From NCBI RefSeq assembly GCF_004769635.1, contig NZ_RQGH01000026.1, positions 186,001 to 250,000 of the forward strand: a stretch of 64,000 nt of DNA, given 5' to 3'. A model generated the notes under the pieces. That model was not told the DNA's origin. It did not search any database and saw only the letters and a list, made by a program, of their open reading frames with translations. The stretch is from Leptospira jelokensis (lineage in GTDB: Bacteria > Spirochaetota > Leptospiria > Leptospirales > Leptospiraceae). The translations under genes were made by a program, and so were the position numbers. This document shows, in pieces, positions 46,524 to 55,103 of the stretch (positions are counted from its first letter, which is position 1; each line of letters opens with the position of its first letter).

Positions 46524-47990
46524 TCAAGTCCCACAAAAGGTTTGGTAATTGCCATCACCACCTTGTGGGACCTCTTCACCATAATCATAACCTAACTCAC
46601 GTATGTATGGATTCTGACTTCTTTTGATGAGCGTTTCCGCAACACTCATTTGTCCTTGGCGAACATTTGCGAGTGCGATTTCAACCATGTGATTCCTTGG
46701 AATGAAACTTGGATTAGATTTTTGCATGAGAGAAATCGCATCCTCTTCTCGGATCCCTTGTTTTTTTTTCTCTTCCTGCCAATCCTTCACCCAGTCCTTC
46801 CAGCGACTATCCTGATAGATCGTCTCCTTTGGCGTATAAACTCCTTCTAATACAAGGAATGTATTTGTGAAATCAGCCTCCCTGTCTTGCATCCACTGGT
46901 AAAGATTTCTTAGTAATGGCAAATCCTTTTCTGTTAAATTAGGAAACCCTATTTTTTCACCTAACATCCGTATATAACTTTCTTGGAACCACATTTCCAA
47001 TTCGTTTAACTTCGCTTTTGCAAGTTCAATCGCCTTCTCCTCATTTGGATCAATGAGCGGAAGAAGTGAATTGGTTAAACATGCAAGATTCCATTGTGCA
47101 ATTCCCATCTGGTTGGCAAATGCGTAACGAGCATTGGCATCAATCGAACTAAATACACGTTTTCCAAAATAACCATTCATAAAAGCACAGGGGCCGTAAT
47201 CAATGGTTTCTCCTGCTAAACTCATGTTGTCTGTATTCATTACACCATGGATGAATCCCACCCTCATCCAATGGGTAACAAGCGTTACTTGCCTTTTCAT
47301 CACAAATTCTAAAAATGAAAGTGCTGGATTTTCAGCAGACATAAGTTCAGGAGCATGCCGGTTTACCGTATAACGAAACAAAGCCTCTAACTCGTCCAAG
47401 GATAAGGCCTGGTATGCATATTCAAAAGTTCCCACTCGAATGTGACTTGAGGCAACACGAGTTAGGACTGCACCTTCTTGGACTTCTTCTCGTAACACGG
47501 GCTCACCCGTTTTCACCACAGCCAAACTCCGAGTCGTTGGAATTTGTAATCCAGCCATCGCCTCACTCATGATGTATTCTCGTACCATGGCACTGATGGT
47601 CGCACGGCCATCACCATTCCTTGAATACTTTGTCCTTCCAGATCCTTTCCATTGGAAATCGAACCATTCTCCTTTTCGATTTTGAAACTCTCCCATTACA
47701 ATCGTTCTACCATCACCTAACATTGTAAAGTGTCCGAACTGATGGCCTGCATAGGCTTGTGCAAAAGGCCTAATCCCATCGGGTAAACTCGAACCAGAAA
47801 AAAACTTTGCAGTCGTTTCCTCTTGTTTGTTCCAATCGGAAAACTGAAACTCGTCCGCTAACCCTTCGTTCCAAAAAATGACCTTGGGATCTGCTACAGG
47901 AGTGGGATTTGTAAATTGATAAAATGACTCTGGTAACGAAGTATAAGTAATCTCAGAGATAGGAGTTCTTGGAAAAGAAAGTGAAGGCAT
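46524..47990 (-). CDS. selO: protein adenylyltransferase SelO (YdiU family)
   Basis: 488 residues from ATG at 47990; upstream in-frame codons to 48062 overlap the repeat-rich region and are unlikely coding. SelO is a pseudokinase-fold enzyme that transfers AMP from ATP to Ser/Thr/Tyr hydroxyls. Seen here: AQAYAGHQFGHFTMLGDGR, WKGSGRTKYSRNGDGRATIS and VGFIHGVMNTDNMSLAGETIDYGPCAFM, all hallmark segments. The C-terminus ends GNYQTFCGT: the conserved Cys is kept, but the usual C-S-S is C-G-T. It appears monocistronic. Confidence 0.95.
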   Translation of the reverse strand: MPSLSFPRTPISEITYTSLPESFYQFTNPTPVADPKVIFWNEGLADEFQFSDWNKQEETTAKFFSGSSLPDGIRPFAQAYAGHQFGHFTMLGDGRTIVMGEFQNRKGEWFDFQWKGSGRTKYSRNGDGRATISAMVREYIMSEAMAGLQIPTTRSLAVVKTGEPVLREEVQEGAVLTRVASSHIRVGTFEYAYQALSLDELEALFRYTVNRHAPELMSAENPALSFLEFVMKRQVTLVTHWMRVGFIHGVMNTDNMSLAGETIDYGPCAFMNGYFGKRVFSSIDANARYAFANQMGIAQWNLACLTNSLLPLIDPNEEKAIELAKAKLNELEMWFQESYIRMLGEKIGFPNLTEKDLPLLRNLYQWMQDREADFTNTFLVLEGVYTPKETIYQDSRWKDWVKDWQEEKKKQGIREEDAISLMQKSNPSFIPRNHMVEIALANVRQGQMSVAETLIKRSQNPYIRELGYDYGEEVPQGGDGNYQTFCGT

Positions 47991-48080
47991 ACATTTTAGA
48001 CCGCCTTTCATGTTCGTTGTAAAATCAAATTTGTCAACCCTCTCGAATGCCAGAAACGCCAATGAAATTCTTTTTTTGTG

Positions 48081-48150
48081 GGGCGCACATTTCCGGCTTT
48101 CCGCTCCAATCTTTGCATACGCAAAGGATTTCCGCTACAATCCGGGGCGC
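48081..48150. repeat. dispersed GGGCGC repeat, copy 2
   Basis: 70 bp beginning GGGCGCACATTTCCGGCT and ending ATCCGGGGCGC. It contains two near-identical 14-mers, TTTCCGCTCCAATC and TTTCCGCTACAATC, around a hairpin (CTTTGC/GCAAAG). It matches the copy at 53243-53312 almost base for base and shares its ends with the copy at 27591-27645. Confidence 0.85.
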
Positions 48151-48164
48151 TGGAGGACCTAGCA

Positions 48165-48191
48165 TTTCGATACGGCCTTCGGCCTACTCAA
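48165..48191. repeat. second copy of the TTTCGATACGG...CTACTCAA repeat
   Basis: This stretch is identical to 27038-27064 downstream of mreB and includes the GGCCTTCGGCC palindrome. It lies 14 bases after a copy of the GGGCGC repeat. Two different intergenic repeats side by side make this a repeat landing site. Confidence 0.8.
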
Positions 48192-48334
48192 TGCTCCAGA
48201 TTATTGGTTTTGGTTATCATTTAGTGTTTGGGTAATCCTGTAAAAGGCGATTTTACGTATTTGATTTTGGATAATTTAAGTTTACAATTTATTGATAAGT
48301 GGAGAGAATTCTATTTGGGTTTTTTATTCGTCTT

Positions 48335-49273
48335 ATGCGCTTTCGGAAATTATTTACTTTTACTTCACACTTTTTAATGATCCTTTTTTTTTCTAATTGT
48401 GAACAATTAGAAAGGAATAATGTATGCGACCCAAATTCAGAATCATTTAAAGAAATTCAAATTTCAAAATTTATAACCAAAGATAGTACTCCTACATGTG
48501 GTAAAGATTACATTTCGACGATTATCCCTTATTCTATCTCAGGTTCTATTTCAGGATTAACAAGTACAGGTCTAAAACTTTCTTTGAATGGAGCCATCAC
48601 TTTGTCAGTCGATATCGGAAGTTCATATTTTTCATTTTCAAACATATTAAATACAGAATCAGCATATTCGGTAAGTGTCTCCAATCAGCCTGTAGGATTA
48701 ATTTGCAATGCATCAAATAGTGAGGGAATTGTCAAAAAATCAGATGTTAATTCTATATCTATCAATTGTGAACCAACTTGTAATCCTTGTTTTCTTTTTT
48801 TAACGAATTCTGGATATCCGCCTAACCCAGGAAGTGCAAAAAACTTTGATTCATTTTGTAATACTGATGGAAATTATCCAGGAACAGGAATTTATAAAGC
48901 AATGGTTGTGGATGGAGTGAGTAGAATCGCATCAATTAGCCCAAACGTAGGTGATGGACAAATTGACTGGATCTTTGCACCGAATCGAACATATAGTCAA
49001 ACAGAAGGAGAAATTGGTACTACGAATTCGACGGGTTTATTTACAACGACTCTGTTGCGTAGGTTCTCACCAAATTCAAAATATTGGACAGGTTTGAATT
49101 CGAACTGGACAACTAATTCTGGCAATACTTGCGATTTATGGAGAGATAATTCTGGTTCTTTTTCGGGAATTATGGGCCAAGGAAATTCAACTTCAATTGC
49201 TGATATCACTGCTGGTTGGACTCCAGATCCGTGTAACTTAAGTAACCAACAATTAATCTGCGTTGAACAATAA
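48335..49273 (+). CDS. DUF1554 lectin-like lipoprotein
   Basis: 312 residues from ATG at 48335, preferred over GTG at 48299 because it gives a normal signal peptide ending FFSNC (Cys22). The middle is an Ig-like beta region (SGSISGLTSTGLKLSLNG). The C-terminal 150 residues match DUF1554, a C-type-lectin-like fold frequent in Leptospira surface lipoproteins: FLTNSGYPPNPGSAKNFDSF, GIYKAMVVDGVSRIAS, DGQIDWIFAPNRTY, and a Cys pair CDLW...ICVEQ. Likely surface-exposed and ligand-binding. Confidence 0.88.
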   Translation: MRFRKLFTFTSHFLMILFFSNCEQLERNNVCDPNSESFKEIQISKFITKDSTPTCGKDYISTIIPYSISGSISGLTSTGLKLSLNGAITLSVDIGSSYFSFSNILNTESAYSVSVSNQPVGLICNASNSEGIVKKSDVNSISINCEPTCNPCFLFLTNSGYPPNPGSAKNFDSFCNTDGNYPGTGIYKAMVVDGVSRIASISPNVGDGQIDWIFAPNRTYSQTEGEIGTTNSTGLFTTTLLRRFSPNSKYWTGLNSNWTTNSGNTCDLWRDNSGSFSGIMGQGNSTSIADITAGWTPDPCNLSNQQLICVEQ

Positions 49274-49286
49274 CATTGCTCTCTTT

Positions 49287-50315
49287 TCAAATTTGAAAAA
49301 TTGAAATTGAGTTATGTTTTTGTTTCCAAATCACCCCATCAACGATGTAGTGATGGAAGGTAAGTGACATTGTGAATATCACAGACATCGGTATCAGTTG
49401 TGTTTTAAAGAACTCAGAGATTGTCATACCCAGTTCAGGAAGGAGGTAATAAAAAGGCATTGCGAGGAGAATCGTAAATCCAAAATAGAGAATTGTATAC
49501 CCACTTCCCCACTGCGAAATCCAAGTTAAAACTTTGGCCTTTGGATCTAGACCAGCTCGAAATCGACTGCGGTTATAAACCCAAACATAGACGATGTATT
49601 GGACATTATGCCAAACGTTGACGAGTAACCAGCCAGAACACAACTCATCGATCAAAATATAACCGACAAAAAAAATAAAAAAATGGGATGCCATAAAGAA
49701 ACTATGCCCTTTTGCAAAGTCTCCCCGCCTAATTGAAGCAAGTCGAGTCAATGCCCAATACAGCCAAAGCATAACTGTGATCACACCTGCGATACCAACT
49801 ACCAATTTAGGAACCTGTGGAAGCCAGAATTCTTGGAAAAGAAATTCATCGGGTCTTTGGGAACACCGGTGGAGAAAACCCCAAATTGGTATAGACCAAA
49901 GAGTGACTTCAGATAATAATTCCGAATCCCAACTAAGACCTCCCGCTTTACGCCTGTAAGTTTGCGTGATCCCCCAACTTTGCCGCACTGTGTGGTAAAA
50001 TTGACCAACGAAATAAAGAAACAAAAGTCCTGTCAGTCCCCAGTTGGCTCCTACTCCCAAAAGAATCAAAAACACGATTGGTGGCAGAGTCCAAACCAAA
50101 ACCCAAAACCTTTTTCGATCATCCGAATGAAAGAACAACCGAGTGTATGTTGACCAAAGATGTTCGTACCCAAAAAGCCAACTATGTAGGGTTAACATTG
50201 GGATAAAGAGCAATGGCCAAAACACAGTGACCCCTGCCATCACACTGGCAAGCAAAGAGATCCCAAAGATAAAGGCAAAATCGAACCGGGTCAATTTAGG
50301 AGAAACCAAATCCAT
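49287..50315 (-). CDS. multi-pass membrane protein of unknown function
   Basis: 342 residues from ATG at 50315; a TTG at 50333 or 50330 is also possible. About nine membrane helices. Distinct motifs are HSWLFGYEHLWSTYTRLFFH, FVGQFYHTVRQSWGITQTYRRKAG, and VNVWHNVQYIVYVWVYNRSRF, with histidines at membrane borders, reminiscent of heme or metal-binding membrane enzymes. The C-terminal FHHYIVDGVIWK is also His-rich. I do not recognise the family; the histidine pattern deserves a structure search. Confidence 0.8.
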   Translation of the reverse strand: MDLVSPKLTRFDFAFIFGISLLASVMAGVTVFWPLLFIPMLTLHSWLFGYEHLWSTYTRLFFHSDDRKRFWVLVWTLPPIVFLILLGVGANWGLTGLLFLYFVGQFYHTVRQSWGITQTYRRKAGGLSWDSELLSEVTLWSIPIWGFLHRCSQRPDEFLFQEFWLPQVPKLVVGIAGVITVMLWLYWALTRLASIRRGDFAKGHSFFMASHFFIFFVGYILIDELCSGWLLVNVWHNVQYIVYVWVYNRSRFRAGLDPKAKVLTWISQWGSGYTILYFGFTILLAMPFYYLLPELGMTISEFFKTQLIPMSVIFTMSLTFHHYIVDGVIWKQKHNSISIFQI

Positions 50316-50346
50316 TAGGAATCTGAACAACAATCCTCTAATGGAT

Positions 50347-50598
50347 TTAGGTCACAACACCTGGAGGAAGTTTTGATCTAGGAGGTTCTGTACAAACATT
50401 TTTTTCCCCATCAGATTTACACTCTTGGTGTTTTTGGCATTCATCGGAGGATTTACACTCTTCACCGGCCTTCTTTTTATTCGGATCATTGGGAAGGTAG
50501 GCTTCACTTTTCATTTTTGCTTCTGGTCCCGCGTAAGCCACACTGGTCACCAAAGCCAAACAAATGAGTAATATGAATTTGATCTTGTGTTGGTTCAT
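50347..50598 (-). CDS. small secreted cysteine-rich protein
   Basis: 83 residues from ATG at 50598, preceded by GAGGGGAA. The signal peptide MNQHKIKFILLICLALVTSVAYA is cleaved after AYA. The mature 60 residues are Lys/Glu-rich with four cysteines in the pattern C-x6-C-x5-C-x8-C (ECKSSDECQKHQECKSDGEKNVC), like small EGF/Dickkopf-like disulfide knots. Function unknown. It lies 32 bases upstream of the membrane-protein gene on the same strand. Confidence 0.75.
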   Translation of the reverse strand: MNQHKIKFILLICLALVTSVAYAGPEAKMKSEAYLPNDPNKKKAGEECKSSDECQKHQECKSDGEKNVCTEPPRSKLPPGVVT

Positions 50599-50884
50599 CA
50601 AAATTCCCCTCGATCGATCCTTGTCCATTCCTGTGGGTTTTGACCCCATACAGTTGAGCCATGCCGATCTGCTTTTCGAGTTTAATCTAAAAGTGAAAGT
50701 TTGGCAATCCATTTCAAGAGGTAACCCTTCCTCTTCCTTCCTGTTAAAAGCTATACGTTACTTGGGATACGGAAATGAGAGAATCCATTTGTGACAAATG
50801 CGATTGGAAAAGACAAAAACGATAGTAGAAGATGATCCAATCATTCAAAATGATGAGGAAAAAAAAGAAGAGGAAGAAGAAAAT

Positions 50885-50912
50885 AGCCTAACAGGCGATA
50901 ACCTGTCAGGCT
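50885..50912 (-). terminator. terminator for the outer-membrane protein gene
   Basis: The stem AGCCTGACAGG / CCTGTTAGGCT on the minus strand (one mismatch in 11) has a six-base loop and is followed by ATTTTCTTCTTCC. It starts about 14 bases after the stop codon of the outer-membrane protein gene at 50927. Confidence 0.75.
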
Positions 50913-50926
50913 TGTTTTAGAGTGAT

Positions 50927-51934
50927 TTACTCACCAAAACTTTTTGAAAATTCGAAAGAAAGGTTTAGTGCAGTGAAATCAAACTTTTGTGTTTGAGCAC
51001 CATTCCAAAGCGCATATTTCAATGAATTTTCTGCACTTGTAGCGGATCCAATCGAAAGTGGATTACTCGACCTTACTAACATTTTCTCTTTGGAATAACC
51101 CCATTTTGTGGCAAACCATGAAGAAAATCGGAAAACAAAATCAAGAGTTTGTTTGGTTCCTGTGTAAGTCACATCGGCACTTTCAAAGAGTCCACCAGCC
51201 GCACTACCTCCATTTCCAAAGACAGCAAAAACAGTAGGTCGAGATTCAGTTCCTTTTAACATATAGAACTGTTGCCCTAAATGGATTTCAAACCAACGAA
51301 GTGGTTTAATTTCCAAGTGAAGTCCAGGGACAAATCCTTTTGCTGCCATTTCTGTGTCTCTTGGCGAATATGAATAAATGAAACTAGTGAAACCACCTGC
51401 TGAAGCTAAACTTTGAGTGAAGATACTTGTTTTTGTCAACTGGTCAACAGTTGTATGACGCAAACTAGCACCTACGTTGAAGTTAGGTGTTAAGGGATGA
51501 AAGTATGCAAATCCCAAACTCCTTTGTTTTTCTTGAAATTCCGTTCTGTATACATCATCACCAGGTTTCTTTTTATCGTTCACAAGTGTTCTATCTTCGT
51601 AGAGAAAACGAAATTTGTCTTGGTAACGATACTCAAGTTCTCTTCCAGAAGAAGTTGCATCAAATTTTGGAATTTGTTGAGAATAAGCATACAAGTCAAA
51701 CCCAGATATCGGCGTATTTCGAATTGCATAGGCCGAAACGTCTTCGTTTCTTGCATAATCTTTTTCTGGAATGTAAAGAGTTCCGAAACCAGAATTGAGT
51801 CTTAAATAAACTCGGTGTTTGTCAGGTTGTCTTACTTCTGGTAATTCATGTGTTGAGTCAAAATCTTTGGCAAAAAGACTACCAAAGGAAAGAAACAACA
51901 TTACCAAACTGAGGATAATTTTGTTATGGGACAC
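50927..51934 (-). CDS. outer-membrane beta-barrel protein
   Basis: 335 residues with signal peptide MSHNKIILSLVMLFLSFGSLFA. The mature part alternates polar and hydrophobic residues in 10-14 residue strands with aromatic girdles (YLRLNSGFGTLYI, LGFAYFHPLTPNFNVGASLRHT, WFEIHLGQQFYML, FDFTALNLSFEFSKSF), ending in a strand with aromatic residues as expected for BamA-recognised barrels. No specific porin family recognised. It lies three bases after the TRL-like cluster on the same strand and is probably its last gene. Confidence 0.8.
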   Translation of the reverse strand: MSHNKIILSLVMLFLSFGSLFAKDFDSTHELPEVRQPDKHRVYLRLNSGFGTLYIPEKDYARNEDVSAYAIRNTPISGFDLYAYSQQIPKFDATSSGRELEYRYQDKFRFLYEDRTLVNDKKKPGDDVYRTEFQEKQRSLGFAYFHPLTPNFNVGASLRHTTVDQLTKTSIFTQSLASAGGFTSFIYSYSPRDTEMAAKGFVPGLHLEIKPLRWFEIHLGQQFYMLKGTESRPTVFAVFGNGGSAAGGLFESADVTYTGTKQTLDFVFRFSSWFATKWGYSKEKMLVRSSNPLSIGSATSAENSLKYALWNGAQTQKFDFTALNLSFEFSKSFGE

Positions 51935-51937
51935 GAA

Positions 51938-52276
51938 TCATTCCCCCCAAACAATCACACATTCGCGATAAAAAAGGAATGGTAAAATCGTTAAAGACTC
52001 ACGATCCACAACAGCGATTTTTTTGATGCCTGCGTGTTGTGCTCCTTCTTCAATTGAGTTTCCAGCACCAAAATAGAAAAGGTTTACAATGTATCCGGAT
52101 AAACTGCAAGACTTACCAGACTTTTCTACTTTTGCAGATGTCACCATATTCCCTGTGGCATCCCCATTTAAGTGTTGGGTTGTTTTTGTGAAAAAGTAAC
52201 CAGGAATCGGTGTGGTCACACAATTTGTAAAGAGTGTTAAACTAAAAATGGATAGTAAAAGGTATTTCATGATCAT
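51938..52276 (-). CDS. TRL-like family lipoprotein
   Basis: 112 residues with a lipobox LFTNC (Cys19). The mature sequence follows the TRL-like family plan: a start PIPGYFFTKTTQH, the Lys-Ser-Gly-Lys-Ser-Cys-Ser motif, a hydrophobic strand FYFGAGNSIEEGAQHAGIKKIAVVDRE, and a final FYRECVIVWGE. The family's function is unknown. Third of three tandem paralogues; it overlaps the middle one by four bases. Confidence 0.88.
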   Translation of the reverse strand: MIMKYLLLSIFSLTLFTNCVTTPIPGYFFTKTTQHLNGDATGNMVTSAKVEKSGKSCSLSGYIVNLFYFGAGNSIEEGAQHAGIKKIAVVDRESLTILPFLFYRECVIVWGE

Positions 52277-52590
52277 TCTCCAGATACAATGGTACAGTAG
52301 TTACGGAATACACCAGTTAAGACAGAAAGGGTAGAATGGTCGATTGTTGCAATTTTACTAATTCCATTTTTGTTTGCAACCGAACCTGCACCCGCATCCC
52401 CAACACTAAAGAGATAAAAGATTGTCCACATACATCCTTTTCCTTCTTTTGAAACCTTCACATTGTTTTCAGCGTTGAACGTTCCAGCAAATTTAGTGGA
52501 AGTAAAGATACCACCATGGGTTGGTCCAATCGCACAATTTGCGAATAAAAACACAGATAAAATTGAGATAAAAGCTAATTTCATTTTCAT
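52273..52590 (-). CDS. TRL-like family lipoprotein
   Basis: 105 residues with lipobox LFANC (Cys19). It shares with its neighbours the GGIFTSTKFAG opening, the KEGKGCMWTIFYLFSVGDAGA core, the NGISKIATIDHS segment and the NYCTIVSGE ending. Two cysteines besides the lipidated one are conserved across the trio and could form a disulfide. Starts 12 bases after the first paralogue and overlaps the next. Confidence 0.88.
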   Translation of the reverse strand: MKMKLAFISILSVFLFANCAIGPTHGGIFTSTKFAGTFNAENNVKVSKEGKGCMWTIFYLFSVGDAGAGSVANKNGISKIATIDHSTLSVLTGVFRNYCTIVSGE

Positions 52591-52602
52591 AATGGGCTCC
52601 GA

Positions 52603-52995
52603 TTACGATCCTTTCACAATGGTACAAACTCGGTGGTAAACATGACCCGCTAGGATTCCGAGTTGTTCGTAGTCTACATAAGCTACTTTTGTAATGTTTC
52701 CAGCTTTCTTTGCAGATTCGATGGAAGAATCGCCAAACGCAAAAAGGTAAAGAATGGAATGGCTACAACCTTTCCCTTCGGAAGTGCCTTCAGCATTGAG
52801 TCCAAGAGGACCTGGAACATAATTTTTGTGGAAGAAAAATCCACCTTTTGATGCCACATAAGGCGAAGCATACTCTCGAGTAGGGTTTGTATTCGCTCCC
52901 GGTGCATATAAGTATACATATAAATTGTTCCCTGAACAATTCAATGTAAGTAATAGTAATGTGAGTGAGATGGCAAAGAAAATGCTCTTTTTCAC
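52603..52995 (-). CDS. TRL-like family lipoprotein
   Basis: 130 residues; signal peptide ends LLLLTLNCSG with Cys20. The TRL-like core is EGKGCSHSILYLFAFGDSSIESAKKAGNITKVAYVDYE with a CTIVKGS end, the best family match of the three. It is the first gene of the TRL-TRL-TRL-outer-membrane-protein run. The extra 20 residues after the lipobox (YAPGANTNPTREYASPYVASKG) distinguish it from the other two. Confidence 0.9.
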   Translation of the reverse strand: MKKSIFFAISLTLLLLTLNCSGNNLYVYLYAPGANTNPTREYASPYVASKGGFFFHKNYVPGPLGLNAEGTSEGKGCSHSILYLFAFGDSSIESAKKAGNITKVAYVDYEQLGILAGHVYHRVCTIVKGS

Positions 52996-53121
52996 ATGAT
53001 TCTCCTAGTGATCTTTGATTTTTGACAGTTGTATTTTTTGATTCTAATTGTGTCAATCCACTCCCGTACATAAGAAGAAAATCATACAATGGAATGCCAA
53101 TTTTGTAGTGGAAAGCCTGTT

Positions 53122-53141
53122 AAGTGGACCCTAGACCACTT
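53122..53141. promoter_or_regulatory. inverted repeat upstream of the TRL cluster
   Basis: AAGTGG and CCACTT form a perfect 6-bp inverted repeat around eight bases, about 130 bases before the first TRL start. The rest of the 52996-53362 gap is AT-rich spacer plus the dispersed repeat at 53243-53312. It could be an operator or chance. Confidence 0.25.
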
Positions 53142-53242
53142 TTCCCCAGTTTGTCGGAGCCTAACAGATGTCTGCTAATTCTCTCTTTATTGCAAAATTA
53201 TGCATTTTTTTAAAATAATTCGAAATTTTTCATTTTCTTTTG

Positions 53243-53312
53243 GGGCGCACATTTCCGGCTTTCCGCTCCAATCTTTGCTTACGCAAAGGATTTCCGCTGC
53301 AATCCGGGGCGC
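53243..53312. repeat. dispersed GGGCGC repeat, copy 3
   Basis: 70 bp with the same ends as the other two copies and nearly identical to copy 2 (differences include TTAC for ATAC and GCTG for GCTA). The sequence GGGGCGC stands at both borders as a direct repeat. It lies between the TRL cluster and the divergent WG-repeat operon. Confidence 0.85.
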
Positions 53313-53362
53313 GGTGAAAATGAGTTTTCACTCTCACTCAAAAGAAAAAAGTTAGACATCTT

Positions 53363-54481
53363 ATGAAATTTCCGATTTGGCTCAGTTTTCTTAGCATTCT
53401 CTTTCTTTTTTGTTCAAGCCTGCCAAAAAATCCAAACTTAAGTCGCAATGGATGTGACCTCCGCTTCCAACTCACCACCTCACAAACAGGTGGCGAGACG
53501 ATCCCCCAGCTAACATTTGAAGACAAACGAATTAAGGTCAGTAAAATCGTTTATCATGATTTATCAACGATATCCGAAGATTGGATGCGTGCAAAAAAAA
53601 ATGGTAGGTTTGGATTCATTGATTTGGAGGAAAATGAAGTTTCGGATTTCGATTTTTACTTTGTTGGTGATTTCCATGATGGTTATGCCGTATTTCGATC
53701 GGGAAGTAACTTTCGGGACCCAAGAGGTTTTGTGAATAAATCAGGAGACCTGTTAGGTGGACAGTATTTCAACATGGTTTATAATTTTGAGAACGGTTTT
53801 GCCGTAGTTGAAAATAAAAAAAAATACGGCATTATGGATCGTAGTGGCAAAATTGTGATTCCCATTCAATATGATTTTATTTCCGGAATTCATAATGGTT
53901 GGGCCATCTTCAAACGAGAAGAACACCAAGGACTTATCAACGCGAAAGGCCAAGAAAAAAAGTTTATCCATGACAAATATGACCTTCGCGGGTATTTTTA
54001 TGAAGGCACCATTGTCTTCAAACACTTTAAAAAAATGGGTATCATGGATTCTAACTTCAATATCATCATACCAGCCATCTATGATTATCTTGCTAATTTT
54101 AAAGAAGGATTGGCTCGATTCAAACTAGGAAACAAATGGGGTTATTTAGACCAAAAAGGAAACATAGCCATCGATGCAAAGTTTGATTCTGAATATGACT
54201 TTCAAGAAGGGTATGCAAGTGTAACCATTGGTGGTAAAGACGGAATCATCAAACCTAACGGTGAGTATTTGATCGAACCTAAATTTTCTCATGTTTCTTA
54301 CTTTAATGAAGGACTGGCAGTTGTGGAAGATGGAGGAAAACGAGGTTTCGTCAATACCAACGCAGAGTGGGTAGTCCCTCCTATTTTTGACCAACTTGGC
54401 CCATTAAAAGACGGAGTATTTACCTTCGCTATCAAAGAAAAATGGGGGTTTGCCAACCTCAGAGGATGCAAAAACAAATGA
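53363..54481 (+). CDS. WG-repeat lipoprotein
   Basis: 372 residues. Signal peptide ends FLFCSS with Cys17 lipidated. From about residue 75 onward there are at least eight WG/YG beta repeats of about 35-45 residues, each with a (W/F/Y)G-(F/Y/I)-(I/L/M)-(D/N)-x-x-G-x-(I/E) core: RFGFIDLEEN, KYGIMDRSGKIVIP, KMGIMDSNFNIIIP, KWGYLDQKGNIAID, KDGIIKPNGEYLIE, KRGFVNTNAEWVVP. WG repeats form binding surfaces in surface or periplasmic proteins. Translation of the next gene is coupled through an ATGA overlap. Confidence 0.9.
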   Translation: MKFPIWLSFLSILFLFCSSLPKNPNLSRNGCDLRFQLTTSQTGGETIPQLTFEDKRIKVSKIVYHDLSTISEDWMRAKKNGRFGFIDLEENEVSDFDFYFVGDFHDGYAVFRSGSNFRDPRGFVNKSGDLLGGQYFNMVYNFENGFAVVENKKKYGIMDRSGKIVIPIQYDFISGIHNGWAIFKREEHQGLINAKGQEKKFIHDKYDLRGYFYEGTIVFKHFKKMGIMDSNFNIIIPAIYDYLANFKEGLARFKLGNKWGYLDQKGNIAIDAKFDSEYDFQEGYASVTIGGKDGIIKPNGEYLIEPKFSHVSYFNEGLAVVEDGGKRGFVNTNAEWVVPPIFDQLGPLKDGVFTFAIKEKWGFANLRGCKNK

Positions 54482-55089
54482 GACAACGGTATTGGGTATT
54501 CCTTCTTCTCCTCTACACTTCTTTCTTATTCGCAAGCCCTACTAAAAAAGTAGAACTTAAGGCATTAGGTCTTTCTATTGAAACTCCAAATACTTGGGAA
54601 GAAGTCACTGACGAAGAGTTTCGTGAAAGTAAAAACCAAATCCACTTTGAATCAAAAACGTTTACAAAATTGTTACACGAAAGTAAAGTACTTCCTTTAT
54701 TTTCTATCCGAAAGGGTGATCCAGAAGTGGATGAGTATTTAACCATCATCAACATCAAAGCACTCACAACTGATTTAGAGTTTAATAATATACCTTACGA
54801 TCTTATGACCTATTTGTCTCGAATTTCCAGTGCATTGAAAAAATTTGATTACCTTATAGAACCAAAAGCAGTTAGGATTAATGGAAATTTAGCAGGGTTT
54901 GCTCTTTTTTCTCATACCATTATGGACGAAGCACAAAACGAAACCAAAGTCGTATCAGCAATTTGGGTATTTCCAAGAAAAGGGTATTTTTACATGATTG
55001 GATCGGGTATGATTGAAGAAAATTTTGAACCAGTGTTTGAGGAAGTAAAACAAATTGTGAACACATTTAAAATCACAAATACTAAATAA
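54478..55089 (+). CDS. secreted protein of unknown function
   Basis: 203 residues from ATG at 54478, which overlaps the WG-repeat gene stop. Signal peptide MRQRYWVFLLLLYTSFLFA. The mature protein begins SPTKKVELKALGLSIETPNTWEEV and has the alternating strand/helix pattern of PsbP/DcrB-like domains, with a late helix ENFEPVFEEVKQIVNTFKI. Such proteins often bind to or assist envelope components; family membership here is tentative. Confidence 0.75.
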   Translation: MRQRYWVFLLLLYTSFLFASPTKKVELKALGLSIETPNTWEEVTDEEFRESKNQIHFESKTFTKLLHESKVLPLFSIRKGDPEVDEYLTIINIKALTTDLEFNNIPYDLMTYLSRISSALKKFDYLIEPKAVRINGNLAGFALFSHTIMDEAQNETKVVSAIWVFPRKGYFYMIGSGMIEENFEPVFEEVKQIVNTFKITNTK

Positions 55090-55103
55090 TTTAGGTGGAT
55101 CCA

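Noticed and set aside
50798..50920. A 40-residue acidic reading frame on the plus strand beginning MRLEKTKTIVEDDP
   Set aside because: It has no ribosome site, is Glu/Lys low-complexity, and its last third is the terminator hairpin of the convergent outer-membrane protein gene.
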